From Lachnospiraceae bacterium UBA3645 (GTDB taxonomy: Bacteria; Bacillota; Clostridia; Lachnospirales; Lachnospiraceae): 7,186 nucleotides of DNA. This document shows positions 1-6,148 of the stretch, in pieces. The stretch covers positions 1,143 through 8,328 of the forward strand of contig DFKM01000090.1 in assembly GCA_002373555.1 (NCBI GenBank), in the 5' to 3' direction. Each line of letters opens with the position of its first letter. Positions within the stretch are counted from its first letter, which is position 1. Below the pieces are notes generated by a model. The model searched no databases, was not told the origin of the DNA, and was given only the letters and a program-made list of their open reading frames with translations. The translations under genes were made by a program, and so were the position numbers.

Positions 1-38
1 ACCAGCCAGTTTCCGAGGTTGACGCCTTTGATGAACAT
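1..38 (-). CDS. N-terminus of a probable GH5-type glycoside hydrolase (partial)
   Basis: Only the first 13 codons are in the window; the gene continues past the left edge. The visible peptide is MFIKGVNLGNWLV. The GVNLGNWLV segment is typical of the start of the first beta strand of glycoside hydrolase family 5 enzymes (the exo-glucanase / cellulase-like group), where a short lead-in is followed by G-[IV]-N-L-G-[NG]-W-L. The ATG at 36-38 is preceded by AAAGGAG with a spacing of about 5 bases, a strong ribosome binding site. There is no signal peptide before the motif, so a cytoplasmic enzyme acting on imported oligosaccharides would fit (inference). It lies downstream of the dapL terminator, so it probably has its own transcription start, but I see no convincing promoter in the short gap. 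The family call rests on about ten residues and could be wrong. Confidence 0.6.
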   Translation of the reverse strand, partial: MFIKGVNLGNWL

Positions 39-59
39 GGTTTCTCCTTTCTTCTGATG

Positions 60-88
60 ATTGGTCTGCTGTTTTATTTACTACCAAT
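60..88. repeat. Inverted repeat ATTGGT/ACCAAT before the glycoside hydrolase gene
   Basis: Arms ATTGGT (60-65) and ACCAAT (83-88) are perfect inverted repeats separated by 17 bases, lying between the dapL terminator and the start codon at 38. The position suits an operator or a leader hairpin for the downstream glycoside hydrolase gene. The arms are only 6 bp and the spacer is long, so the evidence is weak. Confidence 0.3.
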
Positions 89-90
89 AT

Positions 91-123
91 AAAAAAAAGC
101 TCTTCCGAAAACTATCAGAAGAG
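91..123 (-). terminator. Intrinsic terminator after dapL
   Basis: Read on the minus strand, CTCTTCTGA (123-115) pairs with TCGGAAGAG (108-100) to give a 9-bp stem with one G-U pair and a 6-base loop. It is followed by one C and eight T residues (98-91). This is a classical Rho-independent terminator, placed about 85 bases after the dapL stop codon. It would end the dapL transcript (and any carAB-dapL readthrough) before the glycoside hydrolase gene. Confidence 0.78.
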
Positions 124-206
124 TCAGAAGTATGTCAGATTTTTCAGAAGATATCGACATTTTCCGTCATTGCGCAGCGTGCAGCGTACTTTTCTGCGTA
201 TCCGGC

Positions 207-1391
207 TTATCGCAAAAGCGCAGTCAGTCTGGCGGCGGCTTCCTTTGTATCTTCCGGATCACCGAAGGTGGAGAAGCGGAAATAACCTTCACCGCAGGCG
301 CCGAAACCGGCGCCGGGCGTGCCGACCACCTGAACTTTCTCCAGCAGCAGGTCGAAGAATTCCCAGCTCCCCATACCGTCCGGGCATTTCATCCAGATGT
401 ACGGCGCGTTCTTCCCGCCGGTATACCAGATGCCGAGGGCATCCAGCGCTTCCGTCAGCACGGCTGCATTTTTCTTATAGACCGCGATATTCTCTTTGAT
501 CTGTCGCTGTCCTTCTTCAGTAAAGACCGCTGCCGCGCCTTTCTGAATAATATAGGAAACGCCATTCGTTTTCGTCGTGCGGTTCCGCACCCACATCTCA
601 TTGAGGTTCATGCCGTCCCTCGTCAGCGTTTTCGGGATCACGGTATAACCAAGTCTCGTTCCGGTAAATCCTGCCGTCTTGGACAGGGAGCAGATCTCGA
701 TCGCACACGTCCCGGCACCGTCCATCTCAAAAATGCTGTGCGGAATGTCAGAATCTTCAATAAACGCTTCATAAGCGGCATCAAAGAAGATCACGGATCC
801 GTGCGCGTTCGCGAAATCCACCCAGGCCTGCAGCTGATCCCGTGTGAACACCGCGCCGGTCGGATTGCCCGGCGAGCAGATATAAATGATATCGGCAGCT
901 GCTTCTTCGCATGGCATCGGGACAAAGCCGTTGTGATCTCCCGACGGCAGACGGATCAGCTTCCGTCCGGCCATAACGTTCGCGTCCACATAGGCCGGAT
1001 ACGCCGGTTCCATCACCAGAGAGCTTCCCGACCGGCTGAACATGTCCAGCAGATCCCCCAGTTCATCGGAAGCGCCGCTGGAAACGAAAATCTCATCTGC
1101 AGAGAGTCTTACGCCACGAAGCGCGTAATAACCGGCGATCGTCTGCCGCAGGGCGGGATCGCCGCACTCCGGCATGTAGCCGTGAAATGTACCGGCTTCT
1201 GCCTGGTCATCCACAGCCTCGTGCAGCGCAGCTATGACTGCCGGCGCAAGCGGCAGCGAAACATCGCCGATCCCCATGCGGTACAGATGCCTGTCCGGAT
1301 GCTCCGCGAGATACGCATTGATCTTCTGCGCGATATTATAGAATAAATAGGAATCTTCCAGTTCCCCGTAATGTGTATTTATGGCAGCCAT
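207..1391 (-). CDS. dapL: LL-diaminopimelate aminotransferase
   Basis: A 394-residue fold-type I PLP aminotransferase. It probably converts tetrahydrodipicolinate plus glutamate directly to LL-2,6-diaminopimelate in the cytoplasm, bypassing the acylated DapD/C/E route to lysine and peptidoglycan. The N-terminus (NTHYGELEDSYLFYNIAQKI, 5-24) resembles the conserved opening of DapL proteins. Visible PLP-site features are the SSGASDE loop (104-110), NPTG (176-179), FFDAAYEAF with Asp204 and Tyr207, SLSKTAGFTGTR with the Schiff-base Lys238, and the C-terminal YFRFS with the substrate-carboxylate Arg372. Length is close to the usual 400-410. The ATG at 1389-1391 is preceded by GGAGG at a spacing of 8 bases. 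It lies 87 bp after carB on the same strand with only a weak hairpin between, so co-transcription is possible. The stop is TAA, followed by a good terminator. A related class I aminotransferase with another substrate is the main alternative. Confidence 0.9.
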   Translation of the reverse strand: MAAINTHYGELEDSYLFYNIAQKINAYLAEHPDRHLYRMGIGDVSLPLAPAVIAALHEAVDDQAEAGTFHGYMPECGDPALRQTIAGYYALRGVRLSADEIFVSSGASDELGDLLDMFSRSGSSLVMEPAYPAYVDANVMAGRKLIRLPSGDHNGFVPMPCEEAAADIIYICSPGNPTGAVFTRDQLQAWVDFANAHGSVIFFDAAYEAFIEDSDIPHSIFEMDGAGTCAIEICSLSKTAGFTGTRLGYTVIPKTLTRDGMNLNEMWVRNRTTKTNGVSYIIQKGAAAVFTEEGQRQIKENIAVYKKNAAVLTEALDALGIWYTGGKNAPYIWMKCPDGMGSWEFFDLLLEKVQVVGTPGAGFGACGEGYFRFSTFGDPEDTKEAAARLTALLR

Positions 1392-1412
1392 TCACTCATC
1401 CTCCAAAATCAC

Positions 1413-1438
1413 GGAGACAGGGGCGGGCTTCTGTCTCC
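1413..1438 (-). other. GC-rich hairpin in the carB-dapL spacer, weak terminator at best
   Basis: GGAGACAG (1413-1420) and CTGTCTCC (1431-1438) form a perfect 8-bp stem with a 10-base loop. On the minus strand the stem is followed by GTGATTTT, which is a poor U tract, so it may attenuate or process the carAB transcript rather than end it. The dapL ribosome binding site (GGAGG) follows within about 10 bases. The rest of the 87-bp spacer also has a GCCGG (1444-1448) / CCGGC (1469-1473) inverted repeat, so the whole spacer is likely structured in RNA. Confidence 0.45.
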
Positions 1439-1478
1439 TTCTTGCCGGTGAGCCAGGAGCCTGTCCCCCCGGCCCGCT

Positions 1479-4400
1479 TCACTCCGCGTCGATCGTCGAG
1501 ATTCCCATCGTCATTTCTTCCAGCACATCCAGCAGCATCCGCACTGTATCCAGCGACGTCAGCATCGTGATATTGTTCTGCGCCGCGCACCGGCGGATCG
1601 CCGCGCCGTCTCCGTAATGAACACCGGAACGGATCGCTCTTGTATTGATCACGTAACTCACATATCCCGCGCGGAGCGATTCCAGCACCTCTTCGCTTCC
1701 TTTGCTCGGCTGCAGCCGGATCCTTGTCCGGATCCCGTGCTCCTTCAGTACTTCGCCGGTCAGCGCCGTGGCTTCGATATTGAATCCCATATTATAGAAG
1801 CGCCTGACAAGCGGGACCGTTTCTTCCTTATCTTCATCCGCCACGCTCACCAGGACCGTTCCGTAGGTCGGCAGTTTCAGACCGGAGGCCAGCATGGCCT
1901 TATATACCGCCCGGTGAAGCTTCCTGTCATATCCGATCGCTTCCCCGGTGGATTTCATTTCCGGAGACAGATACGCGTCCATGCCGCGCAGCTTGGAGAA
2001 GGAAAACGCGGGTACTTTCACATAGTACCGTTTCTTCTCTTCAGGGTACCGCACGTTGATCCCCTGCTCCCTTAAGGAGACCCCGAGGATCGCCAGCGTG
2101 CCGATATCCGCAAGACTGTAACCCGTCGCTTTGGAAAGGAAAGGGACGGTGCGGGAGGAACGCGGGTTGACTTCGATGATGTAGACCCGCTCTTTCGGAT
2201 CGACGATGAACTGTATGTTGAACAATCCCCGGATGCCGATGCCCAGCCCCAGTTTTTCCGTATAATCCAGGATCGTCTCCTTCACCCTGTCCGACAGACT
2301 GACGGAAGGATAGACGCTGATGGAATCTCCGGAGTGGACGCCTGTACGCTCCACCAGCTCCATGATGCCGGGTACGAAAACATGTTCTCCGTCACATACG
2401 GCATCGACCTCGACTTCCTTTCCCTGAATGTATTGATCCACCAGCACGGGCTTGTCTTCATCGATCTGCACGGCGTTCTTCAGGTACTCCCACATCGATT
2501 CTTCCTTCGCCACGATCTGCATGGCTCGGCCGCCGAGAACAAAGCTCGGCCGGACAAGGACAGGATATCCCAGTTCTTTCGCTGCCCGGATTCCCGCTTC
2601 GATCCCCGTCACCGCCTGCCCGGCCGGCTGCGGGATCCCCAGCGACAGCAGCAGATGCTCGAACTGGTCCCTGTCTTCTGCGCGGTCGATCGCGTCGCAG
2701 TCCGTTCCAATCAGCTGCACACCTCTCTCCTTCAGGGAATCCGCCAGATTGATGGCGGTCTGACCGCCGAGCGTGGCGATCACGCCGTCCGGTTTTTCCA
2801 TCTCGATAATATTCATGACGTCTTCTGTGCACAGCGGTTCAAAATAAAGCTTATCGGAGCAGGTATAATCCGTGGAAACTGTTTCCGGATTATTGTTGAT
2901 GATGATCGCTTCATAACCGGCCCGCCTGATCGTCTGCACGGCATGCACTGTGGAATAATCGAATTCCACTCCCTGTCCGATCCGGATCGGGCCTGAACCG
3001 AGCACGATGATCTTATGTCTGTCTGATATGACGGACTCGTTTTCATCCTCGTACGTCGAATAAAAATACGGGATGTAGCTATCAAATTCCGACGCGCAGG
3101 TGTCGATCATTTTATAGACCGGCATGACGCCGTTCTCTTTCCGCAGCCGGAACACCTCCGCTTCGCTCTGCTCCCACAACCGCGCGATCTCCCGGTCCGG
3201 AAAGCCCGTCCGCTTTGCCTGATAGAGCATGCGGATATCGCCCGGTGCGGCTTTGATCTCTTCCTCCATCCGGACGATGTTCCGGATCTTCCGGATAAAA
3301 AATCTGTCGATCCCGGAGACCTCCGCGATCGCTTCTTCAGCACAGCCCAGCCTGATCAGCTGCGCGACTGCATAGATCCTGTCATCCGTACCCACGGCAA
3401 TATAACGGAGAAGCCGGTCATTATCCATACCGTCGAATTTCGGCATGTACAGATGATGCGCGCCGATCTCGAGAGACCGGATTCCCTTCAGCAGGCTTTC
3501 CTCAAAGGTTCGCCCGACGCTCATGACCTCGCCGGTCGCTTTCATCTGCGTGGAGAGTGAATTGTCCGCGTCCGCGAATTTATCAAAGGGGAACCGCGGG
3601 AGCTTGGTCACAACATAATCCAATGCCGGTTCAAAAGAGGCCGGCGTGTTGGCGATCTGAATCTCATCGAGCGTCATGCCAATGCCGATCTTCGTCGAGA
3701 CTCTCGCAATGGGATAGCCGCTGGCTTTCGAAGCAAGTGCGGAGGAGCGGGAGACACGCGGATTGACTTCGATCAGATAATACTGAAAGGATTTCGGATC
3801 CAGGGCGAACTGTACATTGCAGCCGCCTTCGATCGCGAGCGCCCGGATGATCTTCAGCGCCGAATCCCGCAGCATATGGTATTCCCGGTTGGTCAGTGTC
3901 TGCGAAGGGCAGACAACGATGGAATCTCCCGTATGAATGCCGACCGGATCCAGATTTTCCATGTTGCAGACCGTGATCGCGGTATCGTTCGCGTCCCGCA
4001 TCACTTCGTATTCGATCTCCTTATAGCCTTTCACGCTTTTCTCGACCAGGACCTGCTTTACGGGCGACAACGCAAGCGCGTTTTTCATGACCTGCCGGAA
4101 TTCCTCCGCGTCATCGGCGAACCCACCGCCTGTTCCGCCGAGCGTAAATGCCGGCCGCAGGACGACCGGATAACCGATCCGCTCCGCGATCATAAGCCCC
4201 TCTTCCATAGAGGAAGCCACATCCGAAGGAAGGACCGGTTCTCCCAGCCCTTCACAGAGTTCCTTGAATTTTTCCCGGTCCTCCGCTTTTTCGATCGAGC
4301 TGCTGCGCGTTCCCAGAAGCTCTGTGCCGCATTCCGCGAGGATCCCCTTTCGTTCCAGCTGCATCGCCAGGTTCAGGCCTGTCTGACCGCCGATGCCCGG

Positions 4401-4661
4401 CAGGATGGCATCCGGCCGTTCGTACCGGATGATCTTCGCGACATATTCCAGTGTCAGCGGCTCCATGTAGACTTTATCCGCGATCTTTGTATCGGTCATA
4501 ATGGTCGCCGGATTGGAATTGCAGAGGATGACCTCATAGCCTTCCTCTTTTAAGGCCAGGCAGGCCTGCGTGCCGGCATAATCAAATTCGGCTGCCTGTC
4601 CGATCACGATCGGGCCGGAGCCGATGACCAGCACCTTCCTGATATCGGTTCTCTTAGGCAT
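1479..4661 (-). CDS. carB: Carbamoyl-phosphate synthase large subunit
   Basis: A full-length 1060-residue synthetase subunit that makes carbamoyl phosphate from bicarbonate, two ATP and ammonia channelled from CarA, feeding pyrimidine and arginine synthesis. It shows the family's internal duplication. The first half opens with GSGPIVIGQAAEFDYAGTQ (14-32) and has the glycine loop LGGTGGG (174-180) and metal/ATP residues in LIEVNPRVSRSS (296-307). The oligomerisation region spans about 400-545. The second half opens with GSGPIRIGQGVEFDYS (555-570) and has IIEVNPRSSRT (828-838). Residues from about 930 form the MGS-like allosteric domain, with VINTRAIRSG (1004-1013) and AIRRCA (1021-1026), where UMP, IMP or ornithine bind in known relatives. 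No frameshift or missing motif is seen. The ATG at 4659-4661 overlaps the carA stop by 8 bp (ATGCCTAA), with AAGGAG about 9 bases upstream, which suggests translational coupling. The stop is TGA. Confidence 0.98.
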   Translation of the reverse strand: MPKRTDIRKVLVIGSGPIVIGQAAEFDYAGTQACLALKEEGYEVILCNSNPATIMTDTKIADKVYMEPLTLEYVAKIIRYERPDAILPGIGGQTGLNLAMQLERKGILAECGTELLGTRSSSIEKAEDREKFKELCEGLGEPVLPSDVASSMEEGLMIAERIGYPVVLRPAFTLGGTGGGFADDAEEFRQVMKNALALSPVKQVLVEKSVKGYKEIEYEVMRDANDTAITVCNMENLDPVGIHTGDSIVVCPSQTLTNREYHMLRDSALKIIRALAIEGGCNVQFALDPKSFQYYLIEVNPRVSRSSALASKASGYPIARVSTKIGIGMTLDEIQIANTPASFEPALDYVVTKLPRFPFDKFADADNSLSTQMKATGEVMSVGRTFEESLLKGIRSLEIGAHHLYMPKFDGMDNDRLLRYIAVGTDDRIYAVAQLIRLGCAEEAIAEVSGIDRFFIRKIRNIVRMEEEIKAAPGDIRMLYQAKRTGFPDREIARLWEQSEAEVFRLRKENGVMPVYKMIDTCASEFDSYIPYFYSTYEDENESVISDRHKIIVLGSGPIRIGQGVEFDYSTVHAVQTIRRAGYEAIIINNNPETVSTDYTCSDKLYFEPLCTEDVMNIIEMEKPDGVIATLGGQTAINLADSLKERGVQLIGTDCDAIDRAEDRDQFEHLLLSLGIPQPAGQAVTGIEAGIRAAKELGYPVLVRPSFVLGGRAMQIVAKEESMWEYLKNAVQIDEDKPVLVDQYIQGKEVEVDAVCDGEHVFVPGIMELVERTGVHSGDSISVYPSVSLSDRVKETILDYTEKLGLGIGIRGLFNIQFIVDPKERVYIIEVNPRSSRTVPFLSKATGYSLADIGTLAILGVSLREQGINVRYPEEKKRYYVKVPAFSFSKLRGMDAYLSPEMKSTGEAIGYDRKLHRAVYKAMLASGLKLPTYGTVLVSVADEDKEETVPLVRRFYNMGFNIEATALTGEVLKEHGIRTRIRLQPSKGSEEVLESLRAGYVSYVINTRAIRSGVHYGDGAAIRRCAAQNNITMLTSLDTVRMLLDVLEEMTMGISTIDAE

Positions 4662-5766
4662 GGTCCTTCGCTCCTTTCCCCGCTGCTTCCATCATGCTGA
4701 TAAATTCATCAAACAGATAGGCGGAATCCTGCGGCCCGGGGCAGCTTTCCGGATGATACTGCACGCTCATGACATGGTCCTTTACGCACCGTACGCCCTC
4801 GACCGTGCGGTCCAGCAGATTGATATGCGTGATCTCCAGCGGCGTAGATTGTACGCTGTCGGGATCCACAGCATAGGAATGATTCTGGGAAGTCACTTCG
4901 ATCCGGCCGGTCAGGAGATCCTTTACCGGATGATTTCCGCCTCGGTGACCGAACTTCAGCTTGTAGGTTTTCGCGCCGTATGCCAGCGAGATGATCTGAT
5001 GTCCGAGGCAGATGCCGAAGAGGGGATACTTCCCGAGCAGAGCCTTTACCGTCTGTATGGTCTCCTGCACATCCGCCGGATCGCCCGGACCGTTGGACAG
5101 GAATACCCCGTCCGGCTGCAGCGATTCGATCACGGACACAGGGGTGTTCCAGGGCAGGACGGTCACATGGCAGCCGCGCGCATTCAGCGAGCGGACGATA
5201 TTCAGCTTCATGCCGCAGTCGATCGCCGCCACGCGGAAGCGTTCCTTCTCCGCCGGGGCTTCCCACTGCACACAGGTGCTCACTCTCGCGACCGCATTAT
5301 GCGGCATTTCATACCCGGCCAGCATTTCCAGCGCCTCTGCCCGCGGCGTATGAAGATCCGTGACCATCACTTTCCTGCTGCCGCGATCCCGGATCGATCG
5401 CGCAAGCTTCCTCGTGTCGATCCCGCTGATCCCGCAGATGCCGTGCGCTTTCATAACATCAGCAAGGGTTCGCGTGCTCCGAAAATTGGATGGTTCATCA
5501 TTGTACTCCCGCACGATCAGTGCACCGATCGGGAGAATGTGTGCTTCATAGTCTTCCGGCGCCATGCCGTAGTTACCGATCAGCGGATACGTCATGACCA
5601 CAGCCTGGTCCGTGTAGGAAGGATCCGAGAGGATCTCCTGATAGCCGGCCATGGAGGTGTTGAAGACGATCTCCAGGATCTTGTCCTTCTCGGCACCGAA
5701 CGAATATCCCGGATACTCCTCCCCCGTTTCAAGGATCAGTTTTCTGTTGGGTTCTTTTATCATCAT
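4654..5766 (-). CDS. carA: Carbamoyl-phosphate synthase small subunit (glutaminase)
   Basis: A 370-residue glutamine amidotransferase subunit that hydrolyses glutamine and passes ammonia to CarB. The N-terminal CarA-specific domain carries VFNTSMAGYQEILSDPSY (34-51). The C-terminal class I glutaminase domain carries LSNGPGDP (223-230), the nucleophile elbow FGICLGHQII with Cys253, FGHRGGNHPV (272-281), and the VQYHPE segment (335-340) with His338 and Glu340, so the catalytic triad is complete. Length is usual for the family. Two adjacent ATG codons (5766-5764 and 5763-5761) are possible starts; AGAGGA lies about 5 bases before the first and 8 before the second, so either could be used and the outcome differs by one Met. 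The gene overlaps carB by 8 bp. Its leader contains the 42-bp repeat arrays described separately, and the last left-array unit ends directly at this ribosome binding site. Confidence 0.98.
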   Translation of the reverse strand: MMIKEPNRKLILETGEEYPGYSFGAEKDKILEIVFNTSMAGYQEILSDPSYTDQAVVMTYPLIGNYGMAPEDYEAHILPIGALIVREYNDEPSNFRSTRTLADVMKAHGICGISGIDTRKLARSIRDRGSRKVMVTDLHTPRAEALEMLAGYEMPHNAVARVSTCVQWEAPAEKERFRVAAIDCGMKLNIVRSLNARGCHVTVLPWNTPVSVIESLQPDGVFLSNGPGDPADVQETIQTVKALLGKYPLFGICLGHQIISLAYGAKTYKLKFGHRGGNHPVKDLLTGRIEVTSQNHSYAVDPDSVQSTPLEITHINLLDRTVEGVRCVKDHVMSVQYHPESCPGPQDSAYLFDEFISMMEAAGKGAKDHA

Positions 5767-5776
5767 TTTTTCCTCT
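5767..5776 (-). promoter_or_regulatory. carA ribosome binding site, abutting the 42-bp repeat array
   Basis: On the minus strand AGAGGA (5776-5771) precedes two tandem ATG codons. The last repeat unit of the left array ends at 5775, so the ribosome binding site sits at the very edge of the array. Folding of the array, or protein bound to it, could therefore affect carA translation (inference). Confidence 0.7.
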
Positions 5777-5942
5777 TTTCGTGCACATCAGACTTCTTTC
5801 GTTGCCTTTATGGTCTACCGCCGTGTACGCTGAACGTCCTTCCTCGCCTTTATGGTCTTCCGCCGTGCACGCTTAAGGTCCCTCCTCGCTTTTATGGTCT
5901 TCCGCTGTGCACACTTAACGTCTTTCCTCGTTTTTATGGTCC
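5775..5942 (-). repeat. Left array: four tandem 42-bp units with boxes AGACCATAAA and GTGCAC
   Basis: Read on the minus strand, four units follow each other without gaps at 5942-5901, 5900-5859, 5858-5817 and 5816-5775. Each starts with (A/G)GACCATAAA and has GTGCAC (GTACAC in the third) exactly 30 bases from the unit start. The plus-strand positions of the second box (5781, 5823, 5865, 5907) are spaced by exactly 42. Between the boxes the first three units share a purine-rich GCGAGGA core and a GACGTTAAG-like stretch; the fourth, next to carA, is more divergent. Because 42 is 14 codons, all reading frames repeat too, giving a CTAEDHK-like peptide in one frame, interrupted by stops in the first two units. 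There is no spacer between repeats, so this is not a CRISPR array. Confidence 0.92.
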
Positions 5943-5957
5943 CTGTATGAGACCATA
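5935..5957. repeat. Inverted-repeat centre where the two 42-bp arrays meet
   Basis: TATGGTC (5935-5941) and GACCATA (5951-5957) are perfect 7-bp arms separated by 9 bases. They are the first boxes of the innermost left and right units, placed head to head, and so form the symmetry centre of the whole leader element. Confidence 0.8.
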
Positions 5958-6116
5958 TTTATTCCCTTTCCCTTTGTTTGTGCACAAAATCAGGCCACTT
6001 CACTTGCATGACTGTTACAAATACAATAAAGAGAGACCATAAAACCAAAATCAACCTTACCGATGCACAGTTTAAGACCATAAAATCCAATCTTATTGGA
6101 TTCTGTACACAATACC
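5950..6116 (+). repeat. Right array: degenerate, inverted copies of the same 42-bp unit
   Basis: Read on the plus strand, units start at 5950, 5992, 6034 and 6075, spaced 42, 42 and 41. Units one, three and four begin AGACCATA and carry GTGCAC (5980-5985), ATGCAC (6063-6068) and GTACAC (6105-6110), at offsets 30, 29 and 30 from their starts, as in the left array. The third unit has a one-base deletion before the second box. The second unit is barely recognisable (AGGCCAC) and could be chance. The bases between the boxes are AT-rich and do not resemble the left array. In the first unit the second box lies in a perfect 12-bp palindrome, TTTGTGCACAAA (5977-5988). Confidence 0.7.
6084..6102 (-). 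terminator. AT-rich hairpin after pyrG, possible weak terminator
   Basis: AATCCAAT (6084-6091) and ATTGGATT (6095-6102) form a perfect 8-bp inverted repeat with a 3-base loop, about 47 bases past the pyrG stop. On the minus strand the stem runs into TTATGG, giving only four consecutive Ts. With two GC pairs and a short U tract it would be a poor intrinsic terminator. It lies inside the outermost right repeat unit and may instead be an operator-like site. Confidence 0.35.
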
Positions 6117-6148
6117 GAGTGCCGAACCGTCTTGAATGCTGCCGCTCG

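Larger units (their letters stand above)
51..150. repeat. Short heptamer repeat TCAGAAG, three direct copies and one inverted
   Basis: TCAGAAG occurs on the plus strand at 115-121, 124-130 and 144-150, with a one-base-shorter relative (TCAGAT) at 135-140, giving start spacings of about 9, 11 and 9 bases. The inverted form CTTCTGA is at 51-57, just upstream of the ribosome binding site of the glycoside hydrolase gene. One direct copy is part of the stem of the dapL terminator. The repeat is short enough that local duplication or chance is possible; the sequence gives no function. Confidence 0.45.
5767..6148 (-). other. carA leader / pyrG-carA intergenic region, 382 bp, no convincing gene
   Basis: This gap between the pyrG stop and the carA start is filled almost wholly by two head-to-head arrays of a 42-bp unit plus a hairpin near the pyrG end. 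No tRNA or known riboswitch is evident, and I see no PyrR-type attenuator box (AGAGAGGC-like) of the sort common before pyrimidine genes in Bacillota. A carA promoter is expected here but none stands out. The best minus-strand candidate is TTGATT (6054-6049) with an 18-base spacer to TTTATT (6030-6025), which matches consensus in only four of six bases for each box. Base composition changes sharply: the half next to carA is GC-rich, the half next to pyrG AT-rich. Confidence 0.7.

Noticed and set aside
132..1346. Plus-strand open frame of 404 codons opposite dapL
   Set aside because: It is antisense to dapL and rich in Arg, His and Cys runs typical of the reverse frame of a GC-rich gene, with no recognisable motif.
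4624..6042. Plus-strand open frame of 472 codons with 14-residue repeats (LYGLPPCTLNV-like)
   Set aside because: It is almost wholly antisense to carA, a clear full-length conserved gene. Its repeats come from the 42-bp DNA array, whose period is a multiple of three. There is no ribosome binding site or recognisable domain.
5775..6116. CRISPR array
   Set aside because: The 42-bp units are contiguous, with no unique spacers of constant length between conserved repeats, and the arrays are in opposite orientations. No cas genes are present.
5775..6116. Insertion sequence or transposon with terminal inverted repeats
   Set aside because: The symmetry comes from repeated units, not from single terminal repeats. 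There is no transposase and no clear target-site duplication. A small palindromic repeat element cannot be excluded without a genome search.
5767..6148. PyrR-type attenuator in the carA leader
   Set aside because: I looked for the AGAGAGGC-like binding loop and a strong terminator with a U tract before carA and found neither.
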